Shown here piece by piece: positions 21,339 through 29,881 of a DNA stretch of 64,000 nt (within the stretch, counting starts at the first letter, position 1; each line of letters opens with the position of its first letter). The stretch covers positions 1 through 64,000 of the forward strand of contig JAAVTG010000523.1 of the NCBI GenBank assembly GCA_011947345.1, written 5' to 3'. The notes beneath the pieces are model-generated. The model had not been told where the DNA came from and ran no database searches. It was given only the letters and a program-made list of their open reading frames with translations. This stretch comes from Phytophthora quininea (Eukaryota; Oomycota; Peronosporomycetes; Peronosporales; Peronosporaceae). The position numbers and the translations under genes were made by a program.

Positions 21339-22055
21339 CTACCACGGGTAGGCGTTCTGGAGGTTGGTCTCGAAGTTCCCGTCGGTGAACGGCACCTTGG
21401 ACGATCTCTTCCACTCCCGGCCAAAGTCTGCAGTCGCCAGTGCGTTTTGGGCTGCCTCGGTCATCTCACTCCACATGGCCAAGTCTTGAAACTCCCCACG
21501 TCTCCACGTCGTCTTGAGGTTGTGTCCTTGCTTATAAGCCCAGTACCGAAGCTTGACACTGTTGCCGTCTAGTTCGTAATAGGTATGCGGTGTATATTTG
21601 AAGTGGGTGGTGAACACCGACGACGAAGACGTCGACACCGCCGAAATTGTCGAGTTGTCGTCATCTAACCACATAATCGCGTGCTCCCAGGAGTGGCGTG
21701 TAGTAGACGCTCTCGGGAAGTACCAGGCATACATAAAGATTTGAGTGCCCTTGTACACCGTCGAGCGGCCGTACACTTGAGAACCGAGCGGCGATCCATT
21801 GCAGGTATCGCCAGTCAGCAGCGGAATTCCTGAGCCACCGCTGACGTTGCCTTCTTCGTCGACGGCAGGGTACGGGTTGCAACCAGTGCTGATGTAGAGC
21901 TGCGGCTTAAATTTCAACGCCATCTTGGACTCTTGCGTTGTGCCTTTCGTCTCTGGGAACGGCTGCACTTGGTCGTAGTCGATGACCGCCGCTTCAGTGG
22001 AGACGACGGCTGCTGTCAAGGTGGCCGCGAGAAGAACGCAACGTAGGAAGCCCAT
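21339..22055 (-). CDS. NLP family secreted protein (heptapeptide degenerate)
   Basis: The intact 238-residue protein has a signal peptide (MGFLRCVLLAATLTAAVVST), the NLP N-terminal block IDYDQVQPFPET, two cysteines (STGCNPYPAVDEE and DTCNGSPLG), FMYAWYFPRA and the C-terminal block ending NLQNAYPW. The start is chosen by signal peptide and paralogue alignment; the frame is open upstream. Where classical NLPs have GHRHDWE this one has TTRHSWE, so the metal-site His and Asp are missing. In characterised NLPs those residues are needed for cytolysis, so a non-cytolytic role is likely. It is tail to tail with the BT1 at 19396-21044. Confidence 0.9.
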   Translation of the reverse strand: MGFLRCVLLAATLTAAVVSTEAAVIDYDQVQPFPETKGTTQESKMALKFKPQLYISTGCNPYPAVDEEGNVSGGSGIPLLTGDTCNGSPLGSQVYGRSTVYKGTQIFMYAWYFPRASTTRHSWEHAIMWLDDDNSTISAVSTSSSSVFTTHFKYTPHTYYELDGNSVKLRYWAYKQGHNLKTTWRRGEFQDLAMWSEMTEAAQNALATADFGREWKRSSKVPFTDGNFETNLQNAYPW

Positions 22056-22084
22056 GTTTGCTTGTCTGCCCCAATGCCAATTTG

Positions 22085-22100
22085 AAAATGGCAAGTGAGG
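22085..22100 (-). promoter_or_regulatory. Inr-like core promoter of NLP 21339-22055
   Basis: The minus strand reads CCTCACTTGCCATTTT, close to the oomycete Inr consensus GCTCATTYYNCAWTTT, and lies 30 bp upstream of the ATG. It is identical upstream of the NLP at 47684. Confidence 0.55.
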
Positions 22101-22125
22101 TGGAGTGGTTGAGCCTTTGGCCAGG

Positions 22126-22153
22126 CTGATGAAGGATCGTCGTTGGGATCGGC
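22126..22153 (-). promoter_or_regulatory. Conserved NLP upstream block (GATCCCA)
   Basis: GCCGATCCCAACGACGATC, continuing to CTTCATCAG, lies ~70-100 bp upstream of the NLP ATG. The block is shared by six NLP loci in the window. Confidence 0.65.
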
Positions 22154-22299
22154 AGCTACGCGCATACCTTGGCGCAATACAGAGATCCGTTTGCAAGCAG
22201 TGCCTGCGTAGCATCAACCCGTAGTATGGACTTCCTGGGAAGCAGGAACTGTTTTCAACTTAATAATTTGGTTGTCTGTGAGATTTGTATAAACTTCAT

Positions 22300-22830
22300 C
22301 AAACTCGCTCGAAACAGGTGCAGATCTGACGCAAACCGTACGTTGCCGTTTCACACTTTGACTTGTTCTTCAAACCACTTCACGACTTCGCTGTTGCCGG
22401 TTTCGGCCGCGGATCAGATTGCGGTATTTGTCTTCCTCCAGAACGTCCAGGCGCGCGAAGTTTACCGACAACGACCCACCAAGCAGAGCAATGCGTTCAA
22501 GTGTTTCAGGCGTAAATTCCATCAGGATAAGACACTCAGCAAACCCTCAGCTGTAGTGCAGTAGAAGCCATTGCACACAACAGAGCAACCGCGGGCATTT
22601 ATAATAGAGATAGTGCTGCAGCTCCTTCCCTCTTCGTACCATCAGTGACGCTCTACATCTCTAGCGCCCAGCACATGGGTAGAAGAATGCGGACAATTGC
22701 AGCGGGTGGGAGTCGTGGTGCTGCTACGTCGCTTGACACCCGGAAGCCTCGAAGGAGGACGCAGCCTTCCACGCACCATTTCTTGCTTGGGTCGACCCTT
22801 TCCAGACTGATCTGTGTCTTGCACGATGTA
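22300..22830 (-). pseudogene. Degenerate ankyrin-like repeat gene (copy B)
   Basis: The minus strand contains AAETGNSEVVKWFEEQ with flanking sequence matching copy C at 47270-47400 in reverse. It also has a 5' piece at 22670-22770 matching copies A and D. Stops interrupt every frame. Confidence 0.45.
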
Positions 22831-23068
22831 CATCGATCTAACTGAGAATCAACGCACGGCTAAAATCTGACTTCGGTAGCGGTACTTCCGAGGACTAGTC
22901 GGTCAGTAGAAGAGCGCAGACACATCAGAGACGATTGGGAGAACTTCAACGAACTAGTGGATCAGGTCAATATAATCATTATGACGTAGGGAAGTATTAC
23001 GCCACGAACGGGGATCCATGAGTAACGTAATAACCGTGTGTGACGTGAGGGCTCTCCCGTTGCATCAG

Positions 23069-24317
23069 CAGGCATGCTCAAACGGGGCATTTTGAAAGTC
23101 GATGGGATTTGATGTAAAATGGGCAGAGTTGGGAAACTTCAAAGGGGCATTGCACAGGAAATGTATTGAATTGCCAGAAAACCCTGAAAGGGCACTAGCT
23201 TACGCATGGAAATGTAACTGAGGTTAGCCTACGCACGCTCTGTTGGATCAGAAACCCACTGTTGTGCTATAACCTTCTTGCTTGACTCCAATCTGTCCGC
23301 CAGCTCCATGACTTCGAAGTATTGACGCGCTAGCAGTTCTCCTGTGGACCAGCTACACCGTTTAGCGTACTGAAATCCCCTTCCACAGTATGGGTTCCTG
23401 GAGCAATACTTGCGAGGCCAACAGAAAATTCGATGAGCGCTCCAAATTCACCACAAGGTTCGACTTTAGCCCACGCGTCTTCAAGCGACAGATCACCTTG
23501 ATTTTTCACCTTTCTGCAAACATCACGCTTTAGCTTGTATTCGTGGATCAGGTTCTTGCGCTGGCTCTAGATCTCCTCGGTTGCCGATTCACCTAGGTGC
23601 TCTTGCAATTTTGCTGAATGAGCGATCAGCAGACGACGGAACGCTCCATCCGTACACTTCACGATGTCAATCGAGGCGCATCGCGGGTTTCTGCTGCAAT
23701 ATCGAGCTTGATATCGGTAGTTCCGTCGATCATCACGGTCTGAGCTGTAGTAACAGCTTCCACCAAGTCTTGCTGACTCGTTGATTGCAGGGATTCAGTC
23801 GGTTCATCTACTTCATTGAGTTGTGGCATGTCTTCATCCTCGTGGAAACTCGGGGTATCTTCGTCTACCATGTCCGCCAGATGCGCTGAAACTTCCAAAG
23901 CCTCTTCGCCATCTTGATGCTCGTGGATGTTTGATTGGTCCAGAGCCATGCCAGCGAAACCCACTTCAGCTCCTTGACGGCACGTATGAACATTGTGGTG
24001 TCCCGTGGCAATCTTGTCGAATAGGTCTCTTGAGTGAAGACAGCACCACTGCAAATGCTCAGAGACCTTTGCCGAATCGACAGTTGGCGCACCTTCGTCA
24101 TTTCGCTTTCAAATGTCAGCGCCAGCGATAAGTGGCCTTTTCGTCTTGGACAATTCCAATACGAACGTAGTTCTTCAACAGAAAGTGGCATGCATCGTGT
24201 ATCAACTGAGAGCCCCTTCAACAGCCTAGAATCCGAGCGGCAAAATGGGCACTGCTGGAGAGTTTCAAAAGTTTTTTTGGCTTTTTATGTGCATAATGCC
24301 CCGATAGAGCATGCCTG
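23069..24317 (-). mobile_element. hAT-type transposon family 2, copy 1 (TSD TGCATCAG)
   Basis: The 1249-bp element has 26-bp terminal inverted repeats with 3 mismatches (left begins CAGGCATGCTCAAACGGGGC; right, inverted, CAGGCATGCTCTATCGGGGC). It is flanked by perfect 8-bp duplications TGCATCAG at 23061-23068 and 24318-24325. The interior on the minus strand is a shortened, frame-broken version of the protein in the copy at 44324-45790. The insertion point is inside the conserved upstream block of the BT1 gene at 24433, whose ATG lies 116 bp downstream. Confidence 0.9.
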
Positions 24318-24330
24318 TGCATCAGAGTAT

Positions 24331-24345
24331 TCGATCCCAGCTGCT
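24331..24345 (+). promoter_or_regulatory. Remaining half of BT1 upstream block (GATCCCAGCTGCT)
   Basis: CGATCCCAGCTGCTA survives 6 bp right of the hAT target duplication, about 90 bp upstream of the ATG. The left half of the block (GTGACG...) is at 23040-23068 on the other side of the transposon. Confidence 0.65.
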
Positions 24346-24432
24346 AGCTACCATATCACGAACGATTTGTCGCTTTGATCTCAGCTATTCACGCACTTTG
24401 ACTTTCTTCGACGACGGCAACACGAGTACAGG

Positions 24433-26082
24433 ATGAATTGGTTTCGTACCAGCAACGCTGCGCAGTGCGAGTCTTCGTACGTGAAAGAAGAGTTCACACC
24501 CAAGACACCCAAGGACTTGGAAGCGGATGCGACGGAAGGAAGAGAGATCAACGTCTTCAGCAAGAAACACGTCGGTCTGGTGGCCCAGGCCATGGTGGTG
24601 GGTCTCTTTATTGGAGTATTGCCGTCCACGGTCTACCCGTTCATCCAAGTGTATCTCAACGCCAGTGGGGCTCAAGTGATCACCGCTTCGACGCTCATCC
24701 TCCTGCCATGGACTTTTAGAGCGTTTTTCGGAGCTCTCTCCGACTGCTTCCCGATGTTCGGCTACCGTCGTCGGCCTTACATGGTTATCGGCTGGACCAT
24801 CTGCGTGGCGATGCTTTTCACGATGGCGTTCATGGAGGTCGGCGAGCCGTACTTCGTGAATCCGACGGACCGTTTGGTCTCACCAAAGGACTATACGCCT
24901 GAAATTGAAGCGAGACTGAACCGTGGTGCTCCTTCGAAAGCTGGTCGCTACGTATTCCTGATGATGTTTACAGCTTGTGGATATGCGCTGGCAAGTGTGA
25001 GTGTCGATGGTTTGGTGGTGGAATTGGCGCAACAAGAACCACTGGAGACACGGGGTCGAACGCAGTCTACGATGAACGCGGCGTTGGTGTTCACTGGTGC
25101 TTTGGGTCAAGCACTTGTGGGCTTTGCTTTCAACGGAGTGGAATACGGCGGATCATTCGAGTTCTCTCTCACCTTCCCGCAACTTATGCTGATGCTCGCT
25201 ATCTGTGCTGCTCCGATTATTCCTGTGTCGTGGTTCTTCGTGGAAGAAACATCCAAACCTGCTGTGTCGTTTTCAAAGTACGTGGACGAGTTCTGGCAAG
25301 CCATGAAGACCCGCGCAGTCTATCAGTTCGTCTTTTACTCCTTCTTCAGTGGAATTTTTGCTAGTTTCTCGTTCACTGCAATGGCTCCAGTGCAGCTCTA
25401 CATGGTGGGGGTCACTGCCGTCAACAACGCTCTGAGCGACATCATCGGCAGCATGTTGTGCTTTATCGCTTTTGTCATCATCGGCAAATACGGACTCGGG
25501 TGGAATTGGCGAGTGATCACGGTCAGTATTGGCGTGCTGGTGCTAGTTCTCGACAGTGTGTTCGCGTTCATCACAATCTGGGATGTGTTTCGAAGTCAGT
25601 GGTTCTGGCTCGGCCTCCCCATTGTGATCATCGTCCCATTCTACATTCATCACCTCATCTGCAGCTTTGTGGCTGTGGAATTGATCGACGAAGGTCGAGA
25701 GGGAGCGATGTTCGGCCTGCTGATCAGTGCCAACACTATTGCGAATCCATTTGCGACCACGTTGACCCGAATCGTTGATAGTTATTGGGACTTCAGCAAC
25801 GAGCGGATCCAGATCGACGACTACTCTGTGCGACTGGATATCACGCAAGCCATACTGCTGATGTACGGCATGACGATTGTGTCGTGGCTGTTCCTGTTCC
25901 TTCTACCGAGACAGAAGACAGAGGTGCAGGAATTGAAGCGATCCGGCGGTTCGAGTTCCCTGTGTGGCGCTCTTACTGTTGCATATTTGAGCTTCGCGCT
26001 CGTGTGGTCCGTCGCGTGCAACGTCCTGGCGATTATCCCCAGTACGAGCTGCCTCGTGATCGCTGGCGGCAAAGGATGCTAG
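24433..26082 (+). CDS. BT1/FBT folate-biopterin transporter family protein
   Basis: The intact 549-residue polytopic membrane protein starts MNWFRTSNAAQCESS, the start shared by its paralogues. Typical BT1 features are VLPSTVYPFIQVYLNASGAQ, ALSDCFPMFGYRRRPYMVIG, about 11-12 hydrophobic spans and the tail STSCLVIAGGKGC. The family transports folates or biopterins, and oomycetes have many paralogues whose individual substrates are unknown. The first half resembles the BT1 at 48694 while the second half is nearly identical to the copy at 19396-21044, indicating a mosaic. It is tail to tail with the NLP at 26378. The promoter carries a hAT insertion. Confidence 0.92.
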   Translation: MNWFRTSNAAQCESSYVKEEFTPKTPKDLEADATEGREINVFSKKHVGLVAQAMVVGLFIGVLPSTVYPFIQVYLNASGAQVITASTLILLPWTFRAFFGALSDCFPMFGYRRRPYMVIGWTICVAMLFTMAFMEVGEPYFVNPTDRLVSPKDYTPEIEARLNRGAPSKAGRYVFLMMFTACGYALASVSVDGLVVELAQQEPLETRGRTQSTMNAALVFTGALGQALVGFAFNGVEYGGSFEFSLTFPQLMLMLAICAAPIIPVSWFFVEETSKPAVSFSKYVDEFWQAMKTRAVYQFVFYSFFSGIFASFSFTAMAPVQLYMVGVTAVNNALSDIIGSMLCFIAFVIIGKYGLGWNWRVITVSIGVLVLVLDSVFAFITIWDVFRSQWFWLGLPIVIIVPFYIHHLICSFVAVELIDEGREGAMFGLLISANTIANPFATTLTRIVDSYWDFSNERIQIDDYSVRLDITQAILLMYGMTIVSWLFLFLLPRQKTEVQELKRSGGSSSLCGALTVAYLSFALVWSVACNVLAIIPSTSCLVIAGGKGC

Positions 26083-26377
26083 CAATGAAATAAAACTGCT
26101 GCCGTCTCAGCGCGAGGTTTTTGCTGGATTTTAGCTTATTTCTCTTGCGGCATCTCTTCCGTATTGGAATTGGCCTCTTTCAACCATCGATCGGGATGTT
26201 TTGTCGCCTTGGTATTTGGACAGTATTCACAAGTGGAGGCTAACCACTCTAGCAAACCGATCAACTCTCACACGACCAAGAATTGTCATTGTTGAGTGTC
26301 ATCCCGTATCCAAACATGGAATCATTGCCAATGAGGTGCTCGTGTTCAACCGAGGGTTAAAAAGCAAAGAAAGGCAT
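26083..26377. repeat. BT1-NLP convergent spacer, one of three near-identical copies
   Basis: The same ~295 bp sequence lies between BT1 and NLP stop codons at 21045-21338, 26083-26377 and, inverted, 48400-48693. It would include the overlapping 3' ends of both transcripts. Confidence 0.85.
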
Positions 26378-27094
26378 CTACCACGGGTAGGCGTTCTGGA
26401 GGTTGGTCTCGAAGTTCCCGTCGGTGAACGGCACCTTGGACGATCTCTTCCACTCCCGGCCAAAGTCTGCAGCCGCCAGTGCGTTTTGGGCTGCCTCCGT
26501 CATCTCACTCCACATGGCCAAGTCCTGAGACTCCCCACGTCTCCACGTCGTCTTGAGGTTGTGCCCTTGATTATTAGCCCAATAACGAAGCTTGACGCTC
26601 TTGCCGTCCAGGTCGTCTGCATTCGGCGGGGCGTACGTGAAGTGGGTAAACAACGGCGACGACCGAGACGTCGTCACCGCCGAAATCGTCGAGTTATCCT
26701 CATCCAGCCACACGATCGCGTGCTCCCAAGAATGGCGCTTTGTGTACGCTCTCGGGAAGTACCAAGCGTACATAAAGATTTGAATGTCCTTGTACACCGT
26801 CGAGCGGCCGTACACTTGAGACCCGTAGCGAGAACCAGCGCAGGTATCGCCAGTCAGCAGCGGAATTCCTTTGCCACCACTGAGGTTGCCTTCTTCGTCG
26901 ACGGCAGGGTACGGGTTGCAACCAGCACTGATGTAGAGCTGCGGCTTAAAATTCAACGCCATCTTGGCCTCTTGCGTTGTGCCTTTCGTCTCCGGGAACG
27001 ACTGCACTTGGTCGTAGTCGATGACCGCCGCTTGAATCGAGATGACGGCTGCTGCCAAGGTGTCCGCGAGAAGAACGCAGCGTAGGAAGTCCAT
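26378..27094 (-). CDS. NLP family secreted protein (heptapeptide degenerate)
   Basis: The intact 238-residue protein starts with a signal peptide (MDFLRCVLLADTLAAAVISI). It has IDYDQVQSFPET, SAGCNPYPAVDEE, DTCAGSRYGS, FMYAWYFPRA, SQDLAMWSEM and NLQNAYPW-stop. The heptapeptide is TKRHSWE instead of GHRHDWE, so two residues thought essential for metal binding and membrane damage in active NLPs are replaced. The conserved acidic WLDEDNSTI segment remains. The ATG at 27092-27094 is favoured by the signal peptide. It forms a convergent pair with the BT1 at 24433. Confidence 0.92.
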   Translation of the reverse strand: MDFLRCVLLADTLAAAVISIQAAVIDYDQVQSFPETKGTTQEAKMALNFKPQLYISAGCNPYPAVDEEGNLSGGKGIPLLTGDTCAGSRYGSQVYGRSTVYKDIQIFMYAWYFPRAYTKRHSWEHAIVWLDEDNSTISAVTTSRSSPLFTHFTYAPPNADDLDGKSVKLRYWANNQGHNLKTTWRRGESQDLAMWSEMTEAAQNALAAADFGREWKRSSKVPFTDGNFETNLQNAYPW

Positions 27095-27123
27095 GTTTAC
27101 TTGCTTGCCCCAACGCCAATTTG

Positions 27124-27139
27124 GAAATGGCAAGCGAGG
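27124..27139 (-). promoter_or_regulatory. Inr-like core promoter of NLP 26378-27094
   Basis: CCTCGCTTGCCATTTC on the minus strand, 30 bp upstream of the ATG, corresponds to the Inr-like element of the other NLPs. Confidence 0.5.
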
Positions 27140-27165
27140 TAGCGTGGTTGGCCATCGGCCAAGCT

Positions 27166-27180
27166 TGTCGATGGGATTGG
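27166..27180 (-). promoter_or_regulatory. NLP upstream block variant (AATCCCATCGACA)
   Basis: CCAATCCCATCGACA on the minus strand is a variant of the NLP block and resembles the one upstream of the NLP at 42983. Confidence 0.5.
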
Positions 27181-27264
27181 TGGCTTCACCCAAATACTGT
27201 CCATGCATACTGTATTGTATTGTGCGAGGGCTTGTTTTGTACTACCAGTAAGCAGCGAGCCAGC

Positions 27265-27412
27265 AGATCTCGAGTAAAATAGCGCGGTATTCGTCTTCCT
27301 CCAAAGCCCAGTCAACACGAAGATCCACCAATTTGCTGCTCCAATACTTCGGGCGTAAGCTCCAGCCATGTGTGGGGAAACTAGAGCTGCTCATTCATCG
27401 GTTAATGAGGCT
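27265..27412. other. Fossils: ankyrin-like fragment and a piece of the array unit
   Basis: 27275-27370 matches part of ankyrin-like copy A (AAAATAGCGCGGT, GTCTTCCT). 27384-27412 is an exact reverse-complement match to the bZIP array spacer around 3809-3837 (GAGCTGCTCATTCATCGG). Both are non-coding remnants. Confidence 0.55.
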
Positions 27413-27797
27413 AGCCTCAGAGTGTCTCGCGTAGCTAGACAAACTGAGGCAGCCCCCAAGGAGTGGAGTGGTGGGTGTCCACAAGATGATCCACACATCG
27501 GTCCACATTGCGACATAGTCACGACCCACACCAAGAGTGGTGGCAAAAGACGACTGAATTGGGTTGGCAGCGCCGTTCGCTGTTCATGTGGTCAATTCCA
27601 ATCAACTACCTGGGCCATAACAACTCTTCCACTTTCCTGAGTCCGCGGCCTGCGGCAGGCAGATCCGGAAATTAGTACTGGTCCAATATTGTAACACTAC
27701 TCCGCTACTATAGTGAAAAGTAGTATGTTTGTGTTACATTTAGTAATCGAATAAATAGTAATATACTATGACATTATTATAGCAAACGGCCGATCGT

Positions 27798-28163
27798 CTA
27801 CAACCATAGCTTATATAAATGATAATTGATATAGTTGAAGCGCTCTCCCTTGAAAATCAGTCCCAGGAGGGACGATAATAGTATAATGCCCCAGTAACTG
27901 TAGCTGAACACCGCGCTACTATCAATCCCCTGGCATCCATTGTAATAACCCCAGCGCTGCGAACGTCGTGCAAAACCAGTCGCAATAACGCCAAACGTGT
28001 TGACAACCACGGCAACAGTGGTGACACCCACGGCAACAGCGGTGACACCCACGGCAACCGTGTTGACGATAACGCCAACCGTATTGACTGGAACTGGACC
28101 CCAAGCCGTGGGCCCCAGCAGAGAATAGATCACTTTTCGTTTTACCAAGTAGACTTCGACCAT
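27798..28163 (-). CDS. Hypothetical small hydrophobic repeat protein
   Basis: An ATG at 28161-28163 opens 121 codons. The N-terminus is basic (KRKVIYSLL), followed by an internally repetitive hydrophobic stretch (VNTVAVGVTAVAVGVTTVAV) and another hydrophobic segment (FSYSYWGIILLSSLLGLI). The start region and the sequence 5' of it align with the candidate upstream exon of the bZIP array and its flank (AAGATGNCGAAGT, then CCGACTCCC and CAGC). It is divergent from the RxLR gene at 28247, only 83 bp apart. Function is unknown; it may be a membrane peptide or a decayed gene. Confidence 0.35.
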   Translation of the reverse strand: MVEVYLVKRKVIYSLLGPTAWGPVPVNTVGVIVNTVAVGVTAVAVGVTTVAVVVNTFGVIATGFARRSQRWGYYNGCQGIDSSAVFSYSYWGIILLSSLLGLIFKGERFNYINYHLYKLWL

Positions 28164-28246
28164 CTTCCTGGGAGCCCCACCGACTCCCTCAGCGTGTCTC
28201 CACCCTTCTGCAGACGCAACAACAAGACCGCAGACTTCCGATAACG

Positions 28247-28630
28247 ATGCGAGCTCTTTGCCTGCTCGTCGTTCTGATGGTCTCGTTCGTCGCCACAGCT
28301 TTCGCTGAAAACGTCGAGCATCGGTCGCTCCGTATTGCGGACGACGACACCGAAGAGAGAGGAGTCTCCAGCCTTTTGAAGGGTTTGAAGGTCAAGAGCG
28401 CGAAGAAGTACCAAGCGACTAAGACATATTTCAAGAATGTCTGGAAAGAAGCCGATATGTACGTCTCGTTCAAGAACGGTGAAAGTCAAGACTCGATATT
28501 CGCTAGGATGGGTGTCAAGCCTTCGCACGTCGACAGTAACGGCAACAAGTTCTACGACGCCGATGACCCCCTTGTCAAGGCATTTGATCGACAGTTCCTG
28601 CGCATCCAACGTGAGAACACGCATCCCTAG
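28247..28630 (+). CDS. RxLR effector candidate
   Basis: The 127-residue secreted protein has a signal peptide (MRALCLLVVLMVSFVATAFA), an RSLR motif at residues 26-29 and an acidic DDTEER at 33-38. This spacing matches the RxLR-dEER host-translocation region of oomycete effectors. The C-terminal ~85 residues (KKYQATKTYFKNVWKEADMY, then MGVKPSHVDSNGNKFYDADD) would carry the effector function inside plant cells; no WY core is obvious. The frame is intact and ends at TAG 28628-28630. It lies in the BT1/NLP cluster next to a divergent hydrophobic ORF. The target is unknown. Confidence 0.9.
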   Translation: MRALCLLVVLMVSFVATAFAENVEHRSLRIADDDTEERGVSSLLKGLKVKSAKKYQATKTYFKNVWKEADMYVSFKNGESQDSIFARMGVKPSHVDSNGNKFYDADDPLVKAFDRQFLRIQRENTHP

Positions 28631-28671
28631 GTTCTCTGTCGTTTGTGGTACCGATGGCACTGATAGGAGGA

Positions 28672-28721
28672 GGAAGTTGAATTGATCTCTACCCAGGGAA
28701 GTTGAATTGATCTCTATCCAA
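28672..28721 (+). repeat. Two tandem 25-bp repeats 3' of the RxLR gene
   Basis: GGAAGTTGAATTGATCTCTA plus five bases occurs twice in succession, with two differences. It lies 40 bp after the RxLR stop codon and might be part of its 3' UTR. Confidence 0.7.
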
Positions 28722-29743
28722 GAGAGTTACGTTCGTGTCGTCTATACGTGCTGCATCGGTTCCGACGTGTCGATTATCTAAAACTCTGAGAGCCATCTAG
28801 TTGTTGTAGCACGCAAACCGCAGTTGCGCGGTTGTAATGGAACGTGTTGGTAGAGAAATTGGCAGTGTATCTTGAACGAGCCATTGACCGAAGTGTATGA
28901 CAGTCGGTCGTGCGCGACGCGTTTAACACCACGTCTCCGTCTGTCGTGCATTCACCTTCATCCACTACAGCTTTTGATCATATTGATCCAGTCGGAGGCG
29001 CTTCAAGGCATCCGAGTCGTGAAGTTTTACGCCTGAGGGGGACTCACTGGCTTAGCGTGTGGAGAAGCTCCGCGTGCGAGAAGTGAGCTTGCTGCGTTAC
29101 TTCCCGTACCAGGAGATCAACACGGTGAAGCTGTTCATCACACCGGCCTTCCTGTGAGAGGCTACGTTGGGACGATCTCCGTGGTGGAGGCTTGTTGCCA
29201 TCGTTAACATCAGTAGAGCGCCGCTGAACCAGTTAATATCTAGTCTCTCCAAAGCTAAGAATGCCTACAAACGCATCGAAGCTCGCCACTACTTCAAACC
29301 GATGCAATGATCGGTAGTCCACATTTCAGCTGGGGTCGCCGAGACGGCAGCTTCATGCAGCAAGGATACGATTGGGGGTTGCGGTCAACTTGCATCTATA
29401 TCCACGCAGTGGATCTCGTGGTTTGCCGAGGCTTTTCAAGGTTCCAGGCTGCCCCGAGCTGAATTTTTCCGCAATACATCCACACACACGCAAGATCCAG
29501 GTCTCGTCGGTCAGGACTCACCAAGTATTCACCACGAATATGAGCTGCAGACGCAACAAGTTGATGCGGGGTGTAGTAACACTTCAGTACCTCGTAATCG
29601 ACGTCATGCCACCCTATAAAAGAGCGTCTAACCCATTCCAGAGCTCTGGCGGATCGGCAAGACCTCTAGAATGAGCTGTGCTAGCTCCTTTTGTGTGAAA
29701 ATCTTTAAAGTAGGGTGGGATCAGGTCATTGGTCTGTGTCATT
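28722..29743. other. Intergenic stretch with a possible relic exon
   Basis: A short plus-strand frame at about 29060-29157 (LRVREVSLLRYFPYQEINTV) ends in TGA, and another follows at 29225-29308 (LISSLSKAKNAYKRIEARHY). These look like remnants of an unrecognised coding sequence. Nothing else is seen. Confidence 0.25.
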
Positions 29744-29796
29744 GTGACGGAGGACTATCCCCATTTGCATCGCAGTTTGCGATCCCAGCTGCTCGT
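29744..29796 (+). promoter_or_regulatory. Conserved BT1 upstream block
   Basis: The 53-bp block begins GTGACGGAGGACTATCCCC and ends GCGATCCCAGCTGCTCGT. The same block, with few changes, lies upstream of the BT1 at 48694-50352 (50428-50480) and, split by a transposon, upstream of the BT1 at 24433. Confidence 0.7.
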
Positions 29797-29848
29797 CACC
29801 TGAAAACTTCGTCGTCTGCATTGGCTCTCTCTCTGCTTGTCAAGTTTG

Positions 29849-29864
29849 ATTCACTTCGCATTTC
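29849..29864 (+). promoter_or_regulatory. Inr-like element of BT1 29882
   Basis: ATTCACTTCGCATTTC matches 12 of 16 positions of the oomycete Inr consensus and sits 18-27 bp before the two possible ATGs. Confidence 0.45.
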
Positions 29865-29881
29865 CTCGACAAGGAGAATAA

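Larger units (their letters stand above)
19396..22830. repeat. Arm of an inverted segmental duplication (BT1-NLP-ankyrin-like)
   Basis: The gene order BT1 (+), 295-bp spacer, NLP (-), ankyrin-like fragment (-) recurs in reverse orientation at about 47200-50352. Matches extend through the spacer, the NLP and its upstream sequence, for example the segment at 22170-22260 and its reverse complement at 47495-47560. Confidence 0.8.
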
